DNA from: Oscillospiraceae bacterium UBA6370
GTDB taxonomy: Bacteria; Bacillota; Clostridia; Oscillospirales; Oscillospiraceae
Direction of reading: 5' to 3'
DNA length: 6,292 nt
NCBI GenBank assembly: GCA_002437735.1
Contig: DJRC01000062.1
Coordinates: 6,241-12,532 of the forward strand
Position numbers and translations under genes: made by a program. Position 1 is the first letter of the stretch; every line of letters starts with the position of its first letter. The notes under the pieces are model-generated. The model saw only the letters and a program-made list of their open reading frames with translations. It was not told the DNA's origin and did no database searches. Below are positions 1-5,867 of the stretch, one piece after another.

Positions 1-933
1 ACCGCGGCCCCGCCGATGCAGACGGTATGGGAGCGCGTGACGATACGATACCCGGACGGGCACGCAGAAAAGCGGTGGAAGAGCCGCGTATTCGTGCCGT
101 CCACGGTGTTTGACAACAAAATCCTGCTTGCAAACGACGATAACTACCTTGCCCGCCTCGCCTCCATGCCGGAGGCAGAGCGGCAAGCCCTGCTGTACGG
201 CAACTGGGACAGCTTCTCCGGGCAGGTGTTCCGCGAGTGGGTAAATGACCGCGAGCACTACGCCGACCGCATCAAGACGCACGTCGTCTCTCCGTTCCTG
301 ATCCCGAAAGACTGGACGATCTGGTGCGGAATGGACTGGGGCTATTCCCGTCCGTTCTCCATCGGCTGGTACGCGGTCGACCATGACCGGCGGCTCTACC
401 GCATCCGCGAGTATTACGGCTGCACCGGCACGCCGAACGAGGGCGTGAAGATGGAGCCGACCGCCGTGGCGCAGACCATGCGGCGCATCGAGGCAGAGGA
501 CCCGAACCTCAAGGGGCGCACGATACACCGCGTGGGAGACCCGGCGATCTGGGGAACACAGGGGACGGAGAGCATCGGCTCCCTGTTCGAGCGCGAGCGC
601 GTTTACTTCGAGAAAGGCGACAACGCACGCCTCGACGGCAAGATGCAGGTGCATCACCGCCTTGCGTTCGACGAGCGCGGCGTCCCGATGCTCTATGTCT
701 TTTCGACCTGCAAGCACTTCATCCGCACCGTACCGAGCCTTGTCTACGACGAGCGCGACGTGGAGGACGTGAACACGGAGCAGGAGGATCACATCTACGA
801 CGAGCTGCGCTATGTCTGCATGGAGAATCCCATCGCCCCGCGCATCCGAAAGCCGCAGGAGGCGAAGCCATACGACCCACTCTCGACCGGCGAAACCACA
901 TACGACCGCTACGACTGGTATCGTAAACACTAA
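1..933 (+). CDS. terL: Phage terminase large subunit, 3' part (end of ATPase domain and nuclease domain)
   Basis: This is the motor and nuclease subunit that pumps DNA into the prohead through the portal and cuts the concatemer. The frame is open to the left edge, so the start and most of the ATPase domain (Walker motifs) lie outside; 310 residues are visible, and the first ATG at 16 is internal. Numbering from window codon 1, residues 28-82 hold the stretch FVPSTVFDN...YLARLASMPEAERQALLYGNWD, typical of the end of phage terminase ATPase domains. The RNase H-like nuclease follows: MDWGYSRPFS puts a first acidic residue at D112, GDPAIWG a second at D180, and YDELRY a likely third at D267, the usual three-aspartate pattern. 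The C-terminus is short and polar (TTYDRYDWYRKH). The portal gene starts 19 bases downstream. Family assignment is by motif recognition; the exact terminase family is not settled. No frameshift or missing catalytic residue is seen in the visible part. Confidence 0.93.
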   Translation, partial: TAAPPMQTVWERVTIRYPDGHAEKRWKSRVFVPSTVFDNKILLANDDNYLARLASMPEAERQALLYGNWDSFSGQVFREWVNDREHYADRIKTHVVSPFLIPKDWTIWCGMDWGYSRPFSIGWYAVDHDRRLYRIREYYGCTGTPNEGVKMEPTAVAQTMRRIEAEDPNLKGRTIHRVGDPAIWGTQGTESIGSLFERERVYFEKGDNARLDGKMQVHHRLAFDERGVPMLYVFSTCKHFIRTVPSLVYDERDVEDVNTEQEDHIYDELRYVCMENPIAPRIRKPQEAKPYDPLSTGETTYDRYDWYRKH

Positions 934-938
934 CACAC

Positions 939-944
939 AGGAGG
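939..944 (+). promoter_or_regulatory. Ribosome binding site that sets the portal start
   Basis: AGGAGG lies 8 bases before the ATG at 953. The portal frame is open further upstream, with an in-frame ATG at 812. That extension lies wholly inside the terminase gene and translates to an arginine/serine-rich peptide typical of an out-of-frame reading, so the start at 953 is preferred. Confidence 0.85.
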
Positions 945-952
945 AAAAGACC

Positions 953-2977
953 ATGAAGATCACCCCCGATGCACAGCGCACGGAGTACGGCCTGCCGCCG
1001 GAGTCTCCGGCGCAGGCTGAGGCTGCCGGAATCTACGCGCTTTTGCAGAGCAAGGGCAGCTCTCCGACCGTGGGCGCGCTGCGCGACAGCACCACGGAGG
1101 CCATGACGCCGACCGCCGCCATCGGGCAGCAGGAGCTTTCCGAGGCGATGGAGGCGCTGCAAAAGTACAAGGGCGGCAAATCCAACTACGAAAGCCGCAT
1201 CAAGAGCAATGAAAAGTGGTGGCGTCTGCGCCACTGGGACGAGCTGCGCAGCAAGCAGCCGCACGCAGGCGAAAGCCCGGAGCCTGCGAGCGCCTGGCTG
1301 TTCAACTCCATTCTCAACAAGCACGCCGACGCGATGGACAACTACCCGGAGCCGGTGTGCCTGCCGCGCGAGCCGAGTGACGAGGAGAGCGCAAAGACCC
1401 TCTCGGCGATCCTGCCTGTCATCATGGAGGATAACGAGTTTGAATCGACCTATAGCTACGAGTGGTGGGAAAAGCTCAAGCACGGCGCGGCGATCTACGG
1501 CGTCTTTTGGGACAGCGGCAAGGAAAACGGCCTCGGCGACATCTCCATTGACCGCATCGACCCGCTGAACATCTTTTGGGAGCCGGGCGTCGAGGATATT
1601 CAGGACAGCCGCAATCTGTTCATTCTATCGCTGGTGGACCGCGATCTGATCGAGGCGGACTATCCCGAGTACGCCGGCCAGCTCGGCGGCAAGAGTTTTG
1701 AGACCACGCGCTATGACTACGACGACACCGTAGACACGAGCGGCAAGGTCACGGTGATCGACTGGTATTATAAGCGCCGCACAAATGGGCGCACAGTGCT
1801 GCACTATGCGCGCTTCACTGACCCCGAGCACCTGTTGTACGCTTCCGAGAACGACGAGCAGTATGCGGAAAAGGGGTGGTACTGGGACGGCGAATACCCC
1901 GTTGTGGTCGATGCCCTGTTTCCTGAAAAAGGCTCGCCGATGGGCTTCGGCTACATCGACATTGCGCGCGACCCGCAGCTCTACATTGACAAGCTGTGGA
2001 GCAACATTCTGGAAACCTCGCTGATCAACACCAAGCGACGCTTCCTCGTGAGCGAAAGCGTCAACGTCAACGAGGACGAGCTGCGCGACGTCAATTCCCC
2101 GTTCATCCATGTAGGCGGGCAGGTGAGCGACGAGCGCATCCGCGAGCTGACCATGCGCCCGCTGGACAGCGTGTATGCCAACATCGTTTCGATGAAGATC
2201 GACGAGCTGAAAGAGACGAGCGCGAACCGCGATGTGTCCAACGGCGGCGTGAGCGGCGGTGTGACGGCTGCGGCGGCGGTGGCCGCCTTGCAGGAGGCGG
2301 GCAACAAGGCGAGCCGCGACATGATCGCCGCGGGCTACCGGGCAGACACGCGCATTGTCCGCTTCTGCATTTCCCGTATGCGCCAGTTCTACGACACGGA
2401 GCGCAGCTTCCGCATCACGAACGAAATGCCATACGAATACGCCTCCGTAGGACCGCAGCAGCTTGCCGATCAGGTGACCGGACAGGACAGCGAGGGGAAC
2501 GACCTGTTCCGCCGCCCGATCTTCGATATCAAGATCAAGGCGCAGAAAAAGAACCCGTTTTCCCGCGCCGAGCAGAACGAGCGGGCAAAGGAACTGTACC
2601 AAATGGGCTTTTTCTCCCCGGAGCGCGCGCAGGAGAGCAGCATCGCGCTGGACATGATGGACTTTGAGGGCATTGACAAGATACGCTCTCAGGTCAACGA
2701 GGGCGGTACGCTCTACAACATCGTGCAGCAGCAGGGCGCGGAGCTGCAAAAGGCTCTGGCGATCATTCAGGCGCTCACCGGCAAGGATATGGGCGTCACA
2801 AATACGCAGGGAGGCGCGTCTATGGCGCAGGGCGGCGGAGCGTCCGCGAGCGGAGGTAGCGGCCTTGCAAGAGCCGAGGCGGACGCGCAGGCGCAGCAGA
2901 CGCCGTATATGCAGCGGCTCGCGGAGAACAGCAAGCCGAATATGGCAGCGTCCTACAACGCGGCGAACCCGCAGTAA
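953..2977 (+). CDS. Phage portal protein
   Basis: The portal protein forms the dodecameric ring at one vertex of the head; it nucleates assembly, is the DNA channel, docks the terminase and later joins the tail. The product is 674 residues, in the range of large P22-like portals rather than the roughly 400-500 residue lambda/HK97 kinds. Residues 77-230 have the N-terminal pattern of Bacillota phage portals (SRIKSNEKWWRLRHW, FNSILNKHADAMDNYPEP, YEWWEKLKHGAAIYGVFWD, IDPLNIFWEPG). Residues 425-460 carry SNGGVSGGVTAAAAVAALQEAG.KASRD, a hallmark stretch of this group that probably belongs to the channel region. The C-terminal part (587-674) has a glutamine-rich helix, then a Gly/Ala/Ser-rich linker at 618-640 and a polar tail. 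It follows terL with a 19-base gap and precedes the protease gene by 12 bases, consistent with one operon. Portal function is known for the family; the P22-like placement is inferred from length and neighbours. Confidence 0.9.
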   Translation: MKITPDAQRTEYGLPPESPAQAEAAGIYALLQSKGSSPTVGALRDSTTEAMTPTAAIGQQELSEAMEALQKYKGGKSNYESRIKSNEKWWRLRHWDELRSKQPHAGESPEPASAWLFNSILNKHADAMDNYPEPVCLPREPSDEESAKTLSAILPVIMEDNEFESTYSYEWWEKLKHGAAIYGVFWDSGKENGLGDISIDRIDPLNIFWEPGVEDIQDSRNLFILSLVDRDLIEADYPEYAGQLGGKSFETTRYDYDDTVDTSGKVTVIDWYYKRRTNGRTVLHYARFTDPEHLLYASENDEQYAEKGWYWDGEYPVVVDALFPEKGSPMGFGYIDIARDPQLYIDKLWSNILETSLINTKRRFLVSESVNVNEDELRDVNSPFIHVGGQVSDERIRELTMRPLDSVYANIVSMKIDELKETSANRDVSNGGVSGGVTAAAAVAALQEAGNKASRDMIAAGYRADTRIVRFCISRMRQFYDTERSFRITNEMPYEYASVGPQQLADQVTGQDSEGNDLFRRPIFDIKIKAQKKNPFSRAEQNERAKELYQMGFFSPERAQESSIALDMMDFEGIDKIRSQVNEGGTLYNIVQQQGAELQKALAIIQALTGKDMGVTNTQGGASMAQGGGASASGGSGLARAEADAQAQQTPYMQRLAENSKPNMAASYNAANPQ

Positions 2978-2989
2978 CGGGAGGACGGC

Positions 2990-3307
2990 ATGACAAGAGT
3001 TTACGCGGAGCAGGACGGATCGCGCTATATGCTGCTTGCCGAGGGCCACGCCGGGGCGACGGACGCCTGCAATTACATCACCGGTGTGATGTACGCCTTT
3101 GCCGGGTACGTTGCCAACGCCGAGCGGGATGGTCACTGCGAGGTCTATAGCCTTGAGATCGACGATAAGGAGCCGCGCTTCCTCGTGCATTGCAGCGGCG
3201 ACGAGCGCGTGGAGGCGGCGTTTGAGGCGGCTTTGATCGGCTTGCAGCAGCTCGAACGGACGAGGCCGGAGAGCGTCGCGGTTGATCTCGCCGAAGAAAA
3301 CTTGTAA
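2990..3307 (+). CDS. Prp-like cysteine protease, probable prohead maturation protease
   Basis: The 105-residue product has the length and architecture of the ribosomal-processing cysteine protease Prp (Peptidase_Prp). A short N-terminal beta hairpin leads to EGHAG (catalytic His candidate H20), then DAC with the Cys candidate C27 at the start of a helix (CNYITGVMYAFAGYV). The C-terminal helix AAFEAALIGLQQLERTRPESVAVDL matches the end of cellular Prp, which has a similar L-Q-x-hydrophobic-E segment followed by a final strand. Cellular Prp in Bacillota removes the N-terminal extension of ribosomal protein L27, and in Staphylococcus aureus it also processes phage 80alpha capsid and scaffold proteins. 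Here the gene sits between portal and scaffold/capsid, with its RBS GGGAGG at 2979-2984, 5 bases from the ATG. Two departures from the S. aureus protein are visible: only 6 residues separate His from Cys (11 there), and T31 stands where a Ser follows the Cys by four. Protease activity and substrates are inferred. It could instead be an inactive binding relative. Confidence 0.82.
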   Translation: MTRVYAEQDGSRYMLLAEGHAGATDACNYITGVMYAFAGYVANAERDGHCEVYSLEIDDKEPRFLVHCSGDERVEAAFEAALIGLQQLERTRPESVAVDLAEENL

Positions 3308-3340
3308 AAAATCTTTCGTCCCGTGGTGAAACGGAGAAAA

Positions 3341-3369
3341 CCCCGTGTTACGCTGAAAGCGCACAGGGG
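3341..3369 (+). other. Stem-loop in the scaffold leader (first hairpin)
   Basis: CCCC (3341-3344) pairs with GGGG (3366-3369), GTG (3345-3347) with CAC (3362-3364), and CGCT (3351-3354) with AGCG (3358-3361) around a GAA loop. TTA (3348-3350) and A3365 are bulged. The hairpin begins about 33 bases after the protease stop codon. It is not followed by a T-run. Confidence 0.5.
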
Positions 3370-3387
3370 TATGTCTCCTCCGAATGA

Positions 3388-3454
3388 GTGTAGGGAGGCC
3401 GCAAGGCTTTCCGTGCAGGGGAGCGCTGATTCCGGCGCTCCCCTGTCCCTACGC
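3388..3454 (+). ncRNA. Predicted three-way-junction RNA structure
   Basis: An outer stem of 9 pairs joins 3388-3396 (GTGTAGGGA) to 3446-3454 (TCCCTACGC), with one G-T wobble. It encloses two hairpins. The first, 3397-3408, is GGCC-GCAA-GGCT with a GNRA-type tetraloop. The second, 3416-3445, is a perfect 11-bp stem, CAGGGGAGCGC against GCGCTCCCCTG, with the 8-base loop TGATTCCG. The nesting of a perfect hairpin and a tetraloop hairpin inside a third long stem is hard to explain by base composition alone, and it lies in non-coding DNA. I do not recognise a known RNA family. Structure is seen by hand pairing; transcription as a separate RNA is not shown. Confidence 0.55.
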
Positions 3455-3457
3455 CGA

Positions 3458-3493
3458 GGGCTTTCCTGTGCTGCTTACACGGGGAAAGGACCC
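3458..3493 (+). other. Stem-loop just upstream of the scaffold RBS
   Basis: GGGCTTTCCTGTG (3458-3470) pairs with CACGGGGAAAG (3478-3488) and then CCC (3491-3493), with one bulged G on the 3' side, a GA bulge at 3489-3490 and a 7-base loop (CTGCTTA). It ends 7 bases before the AAGGAGG of the scaffold gene. It leaves the RBS free but could stack on it or affect ribosome access. Confidence 0.5.
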
Positions 3494-3500
3494 GCGATAC

Positions 3501-3507
3501 AAGGAGG
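3501..3507 (+). promoter_or_regulatory. Ribosome binding site that sets the scaffold start
   Basis: AAGGAGG is 8 bases before the ATG at 3516 and only 2 bases before an in-frame ATG at 3510, so 3516 is the better start. The frame stays open upstream to an ATG at 3384, but that extension would run through the structured leader, has no RBS, and gives a Cys/Pro-rich peptide unlike the rest. Confidence 0.85.
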
Positions 3508-3515
3508 ACATGACC

Positions 3516-4532
3516 ATGAAGCGCAACAAACTTTTGTACCCCATCACCCTCGGCCTGTTTGACGGCGGCGCTGCCGCTGGAGGAACGGGTGCGGGAGCTG
3601 CCGCCGGTGCGTCGGGCGGCGGTGACGCGGGCACAGCTACGGGCGATACCACAAATGCAGGCTCCGCTTCCACCCGGCGGGGCAAATCGGGCGAATACGC
3701 CAACGTCGTGTTCGGGAAAGCGCCTGCGGGCGAGGATTCCGGCACAGGCAGCGGCGGACAGCAGACGCAGCCTCACGCCGCCGGTGATGGCAACAGCAAG
3801 GGAGAGGACCTGAACAAGGAGTTCCGCGACCTCGTAAACGGGAAGTACAAGGACGCCTACGCCGCAGAAGTCCAGCGCATTATCAACCGCCGCTTCGGCG
3901 AGGATAAGGCCAAGGACACGCAGCTTGCCGCCCAGCAGCCGATCATTGACACGCTCATGCGCCGCTACGGCATCACCGACGGCGACGTTTCCAAGCTCTC
4001 TTCCGCCATTGACGGCGACGAGGCAATGAGCGACGTGCTGTTTGGCCGCGAGGCAGAGGCTCACGGCATGAGCGTGCCGCAGTACCGCGAATATGTGCGC
4101 ATTCAGCAGGAAAATGAGAGCCTGCGCCGCGAGGAAGCGGCGAGGCGGCAGGAGCAGCGAGCGAATGAGCAGTTCAACGACTGGATCAGGCAAGCGACCG
4201 AGGTCGCATCCGTCTATCCTGAGTTTGACCTGCAAGCGGAATTGAAGAACAATCCGCGCTTCATTGCCATGCTGCGCTCCGGCGTTCCTGTCCGGCACGC
4301 ATACGAGGTCTCGCATCTCGACGACATTCTTGCCGGGACGGCCCGAAATGCAAGCGCAGCCGCCGAAAAGCGCGTGACCGACAATATCCGCGCCAAGGGT
4401 ATGCGCCCGACCGAGAACGGGACCATCTCCCAGCCCGGAAGCGTCCGCAAGGACGACCCGAGCAAATGGACCAAGGCCGACCGCGCCGAAGTCATGCGGC
4501 GCGTGGCGAGGGGAGAAAAAATCACGCTGTGA
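3516..4532 (+). CDS. Phage capsid scaffold protein with a possible Prp cleavage site near the N-terminus
   Basis: The 338-residue product has the features of scaffolds encoded just before N4-gp56-type capsids: hydrophilic, highly charged, largely helical and cysteine-free. Residues 1-15 (MKRNKLLYPITLGLF) are a basic and hydrophobic leader ending at an LFDGG motif. Residues 17-52 are a Gly/Ala/Ser/Thr-rich disordered linker. Residues 59-68 carry a YANVVFGK motif. A charged helical core at about 99-235 includes a strong coiled-coil stretch at 188-230 (REYVRIQQENESLRREEAAR). Residues 245-340 include NPRFIAMLRSGVPVRHAYEVSHLDD and a basic C-terminal segment (DRAEVMRRVARGEKITL), a candidate capsid-binding end. 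The scaffold directs coat assembly and leaves before packaging. Its leader resembles the L27 extension cut by Prp, and a Prp homologue is encoded just upstream; cutting after F15 is a prediction. The hydrophobic start could be mistaken for a signal peptide, but it is short and broken by Pro and Gly. Confidence 0.8.
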   Translation: MKRNKLLYPITLGLFDGGAAAGGTGAGAAAGASGGGDAGTATGDTTNAGSASTRRGKSGEYANVVFGKAPAGEDSGTGSGGQQTQPHAAGDGNSKGEDLNKEFRDLVNGKYKDAYAAEVQRIINRRFGEDKAKDTQLAAQQPIIDTLMRRYGITDGDVSKLSSAIDGDEAMSDVLFGREAEAHGMSVPQYREYVRIQQENESLRREEAARRQEQRANEQFNDWIRQATEVASVYPEFDLQAELKNNPRFIAMLRSGVPVRHAYEVSHLDDILAGTARNASAAAEKRVTDNIRAKGMRPTENGTISQPGSVRKDDPSKWTKADRAEVMRRVARGEKITL

Positions 4533-4538
4533 CCGCCC

Positions 4539-4566
4539 TCTCCCTTTCGCCGACTACGAAAGGAGA
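4539..4566 (+). promoter_or_regulatory. Hairpin sequestering the capsid ribosome binding site
   Basis: TCT-(C)-CCTTTCG at 4539-4549 pairs with CGAAAGGAGA at 4557-4566: 10 pairs with one bulged C (4542) and the 7-base loop CCGACTA. The 3' arm contains the whole capsid Shine-Dalgarno sequence (AAAGGAGA, core AGGAG at 4561-4565), which lies 11 bases before the ATG at 4577. The scaffold stop codon ends at 4532, so a ribosome finishing scaffold would cover or melt the 5' arm. This suggests translational coupling of capsid to scaffold. The pairing is seen; the regulatory effect is inferred. Confidence 0.55.
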
Positions 4567-4576
4567 ATGAAAAACC

Positions 4577-5839
4577 ATGAAGAAAATGCTTTCCAAGTTC
4601 TTTCTGCTGATGGTGCATATGTCGCTGTTCGATCAGCAGACCAACGTCACGTCCGACGCCGGTATGAGCGTCGAAATGAAGACGTTCTATTGCGACACCC
4701 TCATTGACAACGCCGAACCCGAGCTTGTTCACGACCGCTGGGCGCAGAAGCGCGACATTCCCAAGGGTAAGGGCAAGGAGATCGAGTTCCGCAAGTATGA
4801 TCCGCTGCCCAAGGCGCTCGTACCGCTCACCGAAGGCGTGACGCCCAAGGGCAAGAAGCTCAACGTGACCGCGTTCAAGGCGACCGTGGAGCAGTACGGC
4901 GACTTCATCGAGTATTCCGACATCCTTGAGCTGACGACCATCGACAACAACCTTGTCGAGGCCACCAAGTTGCTCGGCTCTCAGGCGGGCCGCACGCTCG
5001 ACACCATCACCCGTGAAGTGCTCAACGGCGGAACGAACGTGCAGTACGGCGAGGGCGCGGTCTCCGGCCGTCACCTGCTTGTCGGCGGCGAGACCTCCGG
5101 CAATATGTACTTCACCGTGCGTGCGGTGCGCAAGGCCGCCCGCTTCCTCAAGACCATGAACGCGCCGCGCAAGGACGGTTCCTACTGGGCGATCATTCAC
5201 CCCGACTGCTCCTTTGACATTCAGGATGATCCCGACTGGAAGCGTCCGCACGAGTACAAGGACACCGCGAACATCTATGACGACGAGATCGGCAAGATCG
5301 CAGGCGTCCGCTTCGTGGAGACCACGGAAGCGAAGATTTTCCACGCCGAGAATCTGACCGCCGCGGCGCGCGACCTGACCGTGAAGAGCTATTCCGCCAA
5401 GGTCGTGACCGTCACCGAGGCGATTAGTGCCGACGAGGCCGCAGCCCTTGCGGGCCGTCTGGTCATCATCGAGGGCCAGCTCTGTGAGATCGAGAGCGCG
5501 ACCTCTGCTGCCGCAGGCTCCGCGACCATCACGCTCAAGGAAGCGCCCTCCACCGCCCCCGCTGCGACCAACAAGGTCTACCCGGGCGAAGCCGGTGCCA
5601 AGGGCCGCGACGTGTATTCCACCGTCATTCTCGGCGCGGATGCCTACGGCACGACCGAGCTGACCGGCGGCGGCCTCCAGCACATTGTTAAGCCGCTCGG
5701 CTCTGCCGGCAGCGCTGACCCGCTCGACCAGCGCGGCACGGTGGGCTGGAAAGCCACCAAGGTGGCCGAGCGCCTTGTCGAGGCGTACATGATCCGCGTG
5801 GAGACCGCTTCCACGTTCAACGACGCGCCCATCAACTGA
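4577..5839 (+). CDS. Major capsid protein, N4-gp56 family
   Basis: The 420-residue product forms the icosahedral shell with an HK97-like fold. Family marks include KGKGKEIEFRKYDPLPKALVPLTEG (63-87), YGDFIEYSDILELTTID..LVEATKLLGSQAGRTLDTITREVLNGGTNVQY (107-157), HPD followed by DIQDDPDWK..HEYKD (208-229), GRFVE-type GVRFVETTEAKIF (243-255), and the C-terminal GRDVYSTVILGADAYG...GLQHIVKPLGSAGSADPLDQRGTVGWKATK.AERLVEAYMIRVETAS (343-412). Residues about 257-336 look like an inserted beta-rich domain, bounded by FHAENL and VYPGEAG, placed between conserved core segments. The first 18 residues are basic then hydrophobic (SKFFLLMVHMSLF) and end at LFDQQ, matching the LFD site in the scaffold leader; removal after F18 by the upstream Prp homologue is predicted. 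The start at 4577 is set by AGGAG at 4561-4565. This is the best-supported structural call here. Confidence 0.92.
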   Translation: MKKMLSKFFLLMVHMSLFDQQTNVTSDAGMSVEMKTFYCDTLIDNAEPELVHDRWAQKRDIPKGKGKEIEFRKYDPLPKALVPLTEGVTPKGKKLNVTAFKATVEQYGDFIEYSDILELTTIDNNLVEATKLLGSQAGRTLDTITREVLNGGTNVQYGEGAVSGRHLLVGGETSGNMYFTVRAVRKAARFLKTMNAPRKDGSYWAIIHPDCSFDIQDDPDWKRPHEYKDTANIYDDEIGKIAGVRFVETTEAKIFHAENLTAAARDLTVKSYSAKVVTVTEAISADEAAALAGRLVIIEGQLCEIESATSAAAGSATITLKEAPSTAPAATNKVYPGEAGAKGRDVYSTVILGADAYGTTELTGGGLQHIVKPLGSAGSADPLDQRGTVGWKATKVAERLVEAYMIRVETASTFNDAPIN

Positions 5840-5843
5840 GCAG

Positions 5844-5867
5844 AGGAGGGGCGGTATCGCCCCTCCT
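5844..5867 (+). terminator. Perfect hairpin after the capsid gene (terminator-like or mRNA 3'-end stabiliser)
   Basis: AGGAGGGGCG (5844-5853) and CGCCCCTCCT (5858-5867) form a perfect 10-bp GC-rich stem with a GTAT loop, starting 4 bases after the capsid stop codon. What follows is AATAACG rather than a T-run, so efficient intrinsic termination is doubtful. It may act as a partial terminator, or as a barrier to 3' exonucleases that keeps the capsid message abundant. The 5' arm contains AGGAGG but has no start codon at a suitable distance. Confidence 0.55.

Larger units (their letters stand above)
3308..3515 (+). other. Structured non-coding gap / leader upstream of scaffold
   Basis: This 208-base gap is unusually long for this compact operon, where the other gaps are 12 to 57 bases. 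I see no convincing gene in it. Instead it folds into a series of stems listed separately: a hairpin at 3341-3369, a three-way junction at 3388-3454 and a hairpin at 3458-3493, followed by the scaffold ribosome binding site at 3501-3507, which stays outside the stems. No T-run follows any stem, so it is not a standard intrinsic terminator, and I see no good -35/-10 pair. It is probably transcribed from upstream and acts as a 5' leader of the scaffold-capsid message, or as a processed small RNA. Its function is unknown. Confidence 0.7.

Noticed and set aside
1625..3364. Very long open frame on the - strand opposite portal and protease
   Set aside because: It runs antisense to two well-recognised genes, is rich in Arg/Leu/Val/His, and has no recognisable domain. 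Long antisense frames are expected in GC-rich genes with strong third-position bias.
3388..3454. Intrinsic terminator between protease and scaffold
   Set aside because: The stems are strong but none is followed by a T-run; the module must also be read through for scaffold and capsid unless an unseen promoter exists.
3323..3562. 79-codon + strand frame across the scaffold leader
   Set aside because: Its sequence is a reading of the RNA stems, has no good RBS, and overlaps the scaffold start out of frame.
3348..4316. 322-codon open frame on the - strand opposite leader and scaffold
   Set aside because: Antisense to the scaffold coding frame and the structured leader, with no recognisable protein features.
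4567..4579. Alternative ATG at 4567, nearer the AGGAG
   Set aside because: It is only 1 base from the Shine-Dalgarno core and out of frame with capsid, giving a peptide without recognisable features.
4577..4630. Classical secretion signal peptide on the capsid protein
   Set aside because: There is no signal peptidase site of the usual small-x-small form, and capsid proteins assemble in the cytoplasm; the LFD site shared with scaffold explains the leader better.
5843..5850. Second RBS in the 5' arm of the hairpin after capsid
   Set aside because: No ATG, GTG or TTG at a suitable distance opens a meaningful frame; the real RBS for the next gene is at 5881-5888.
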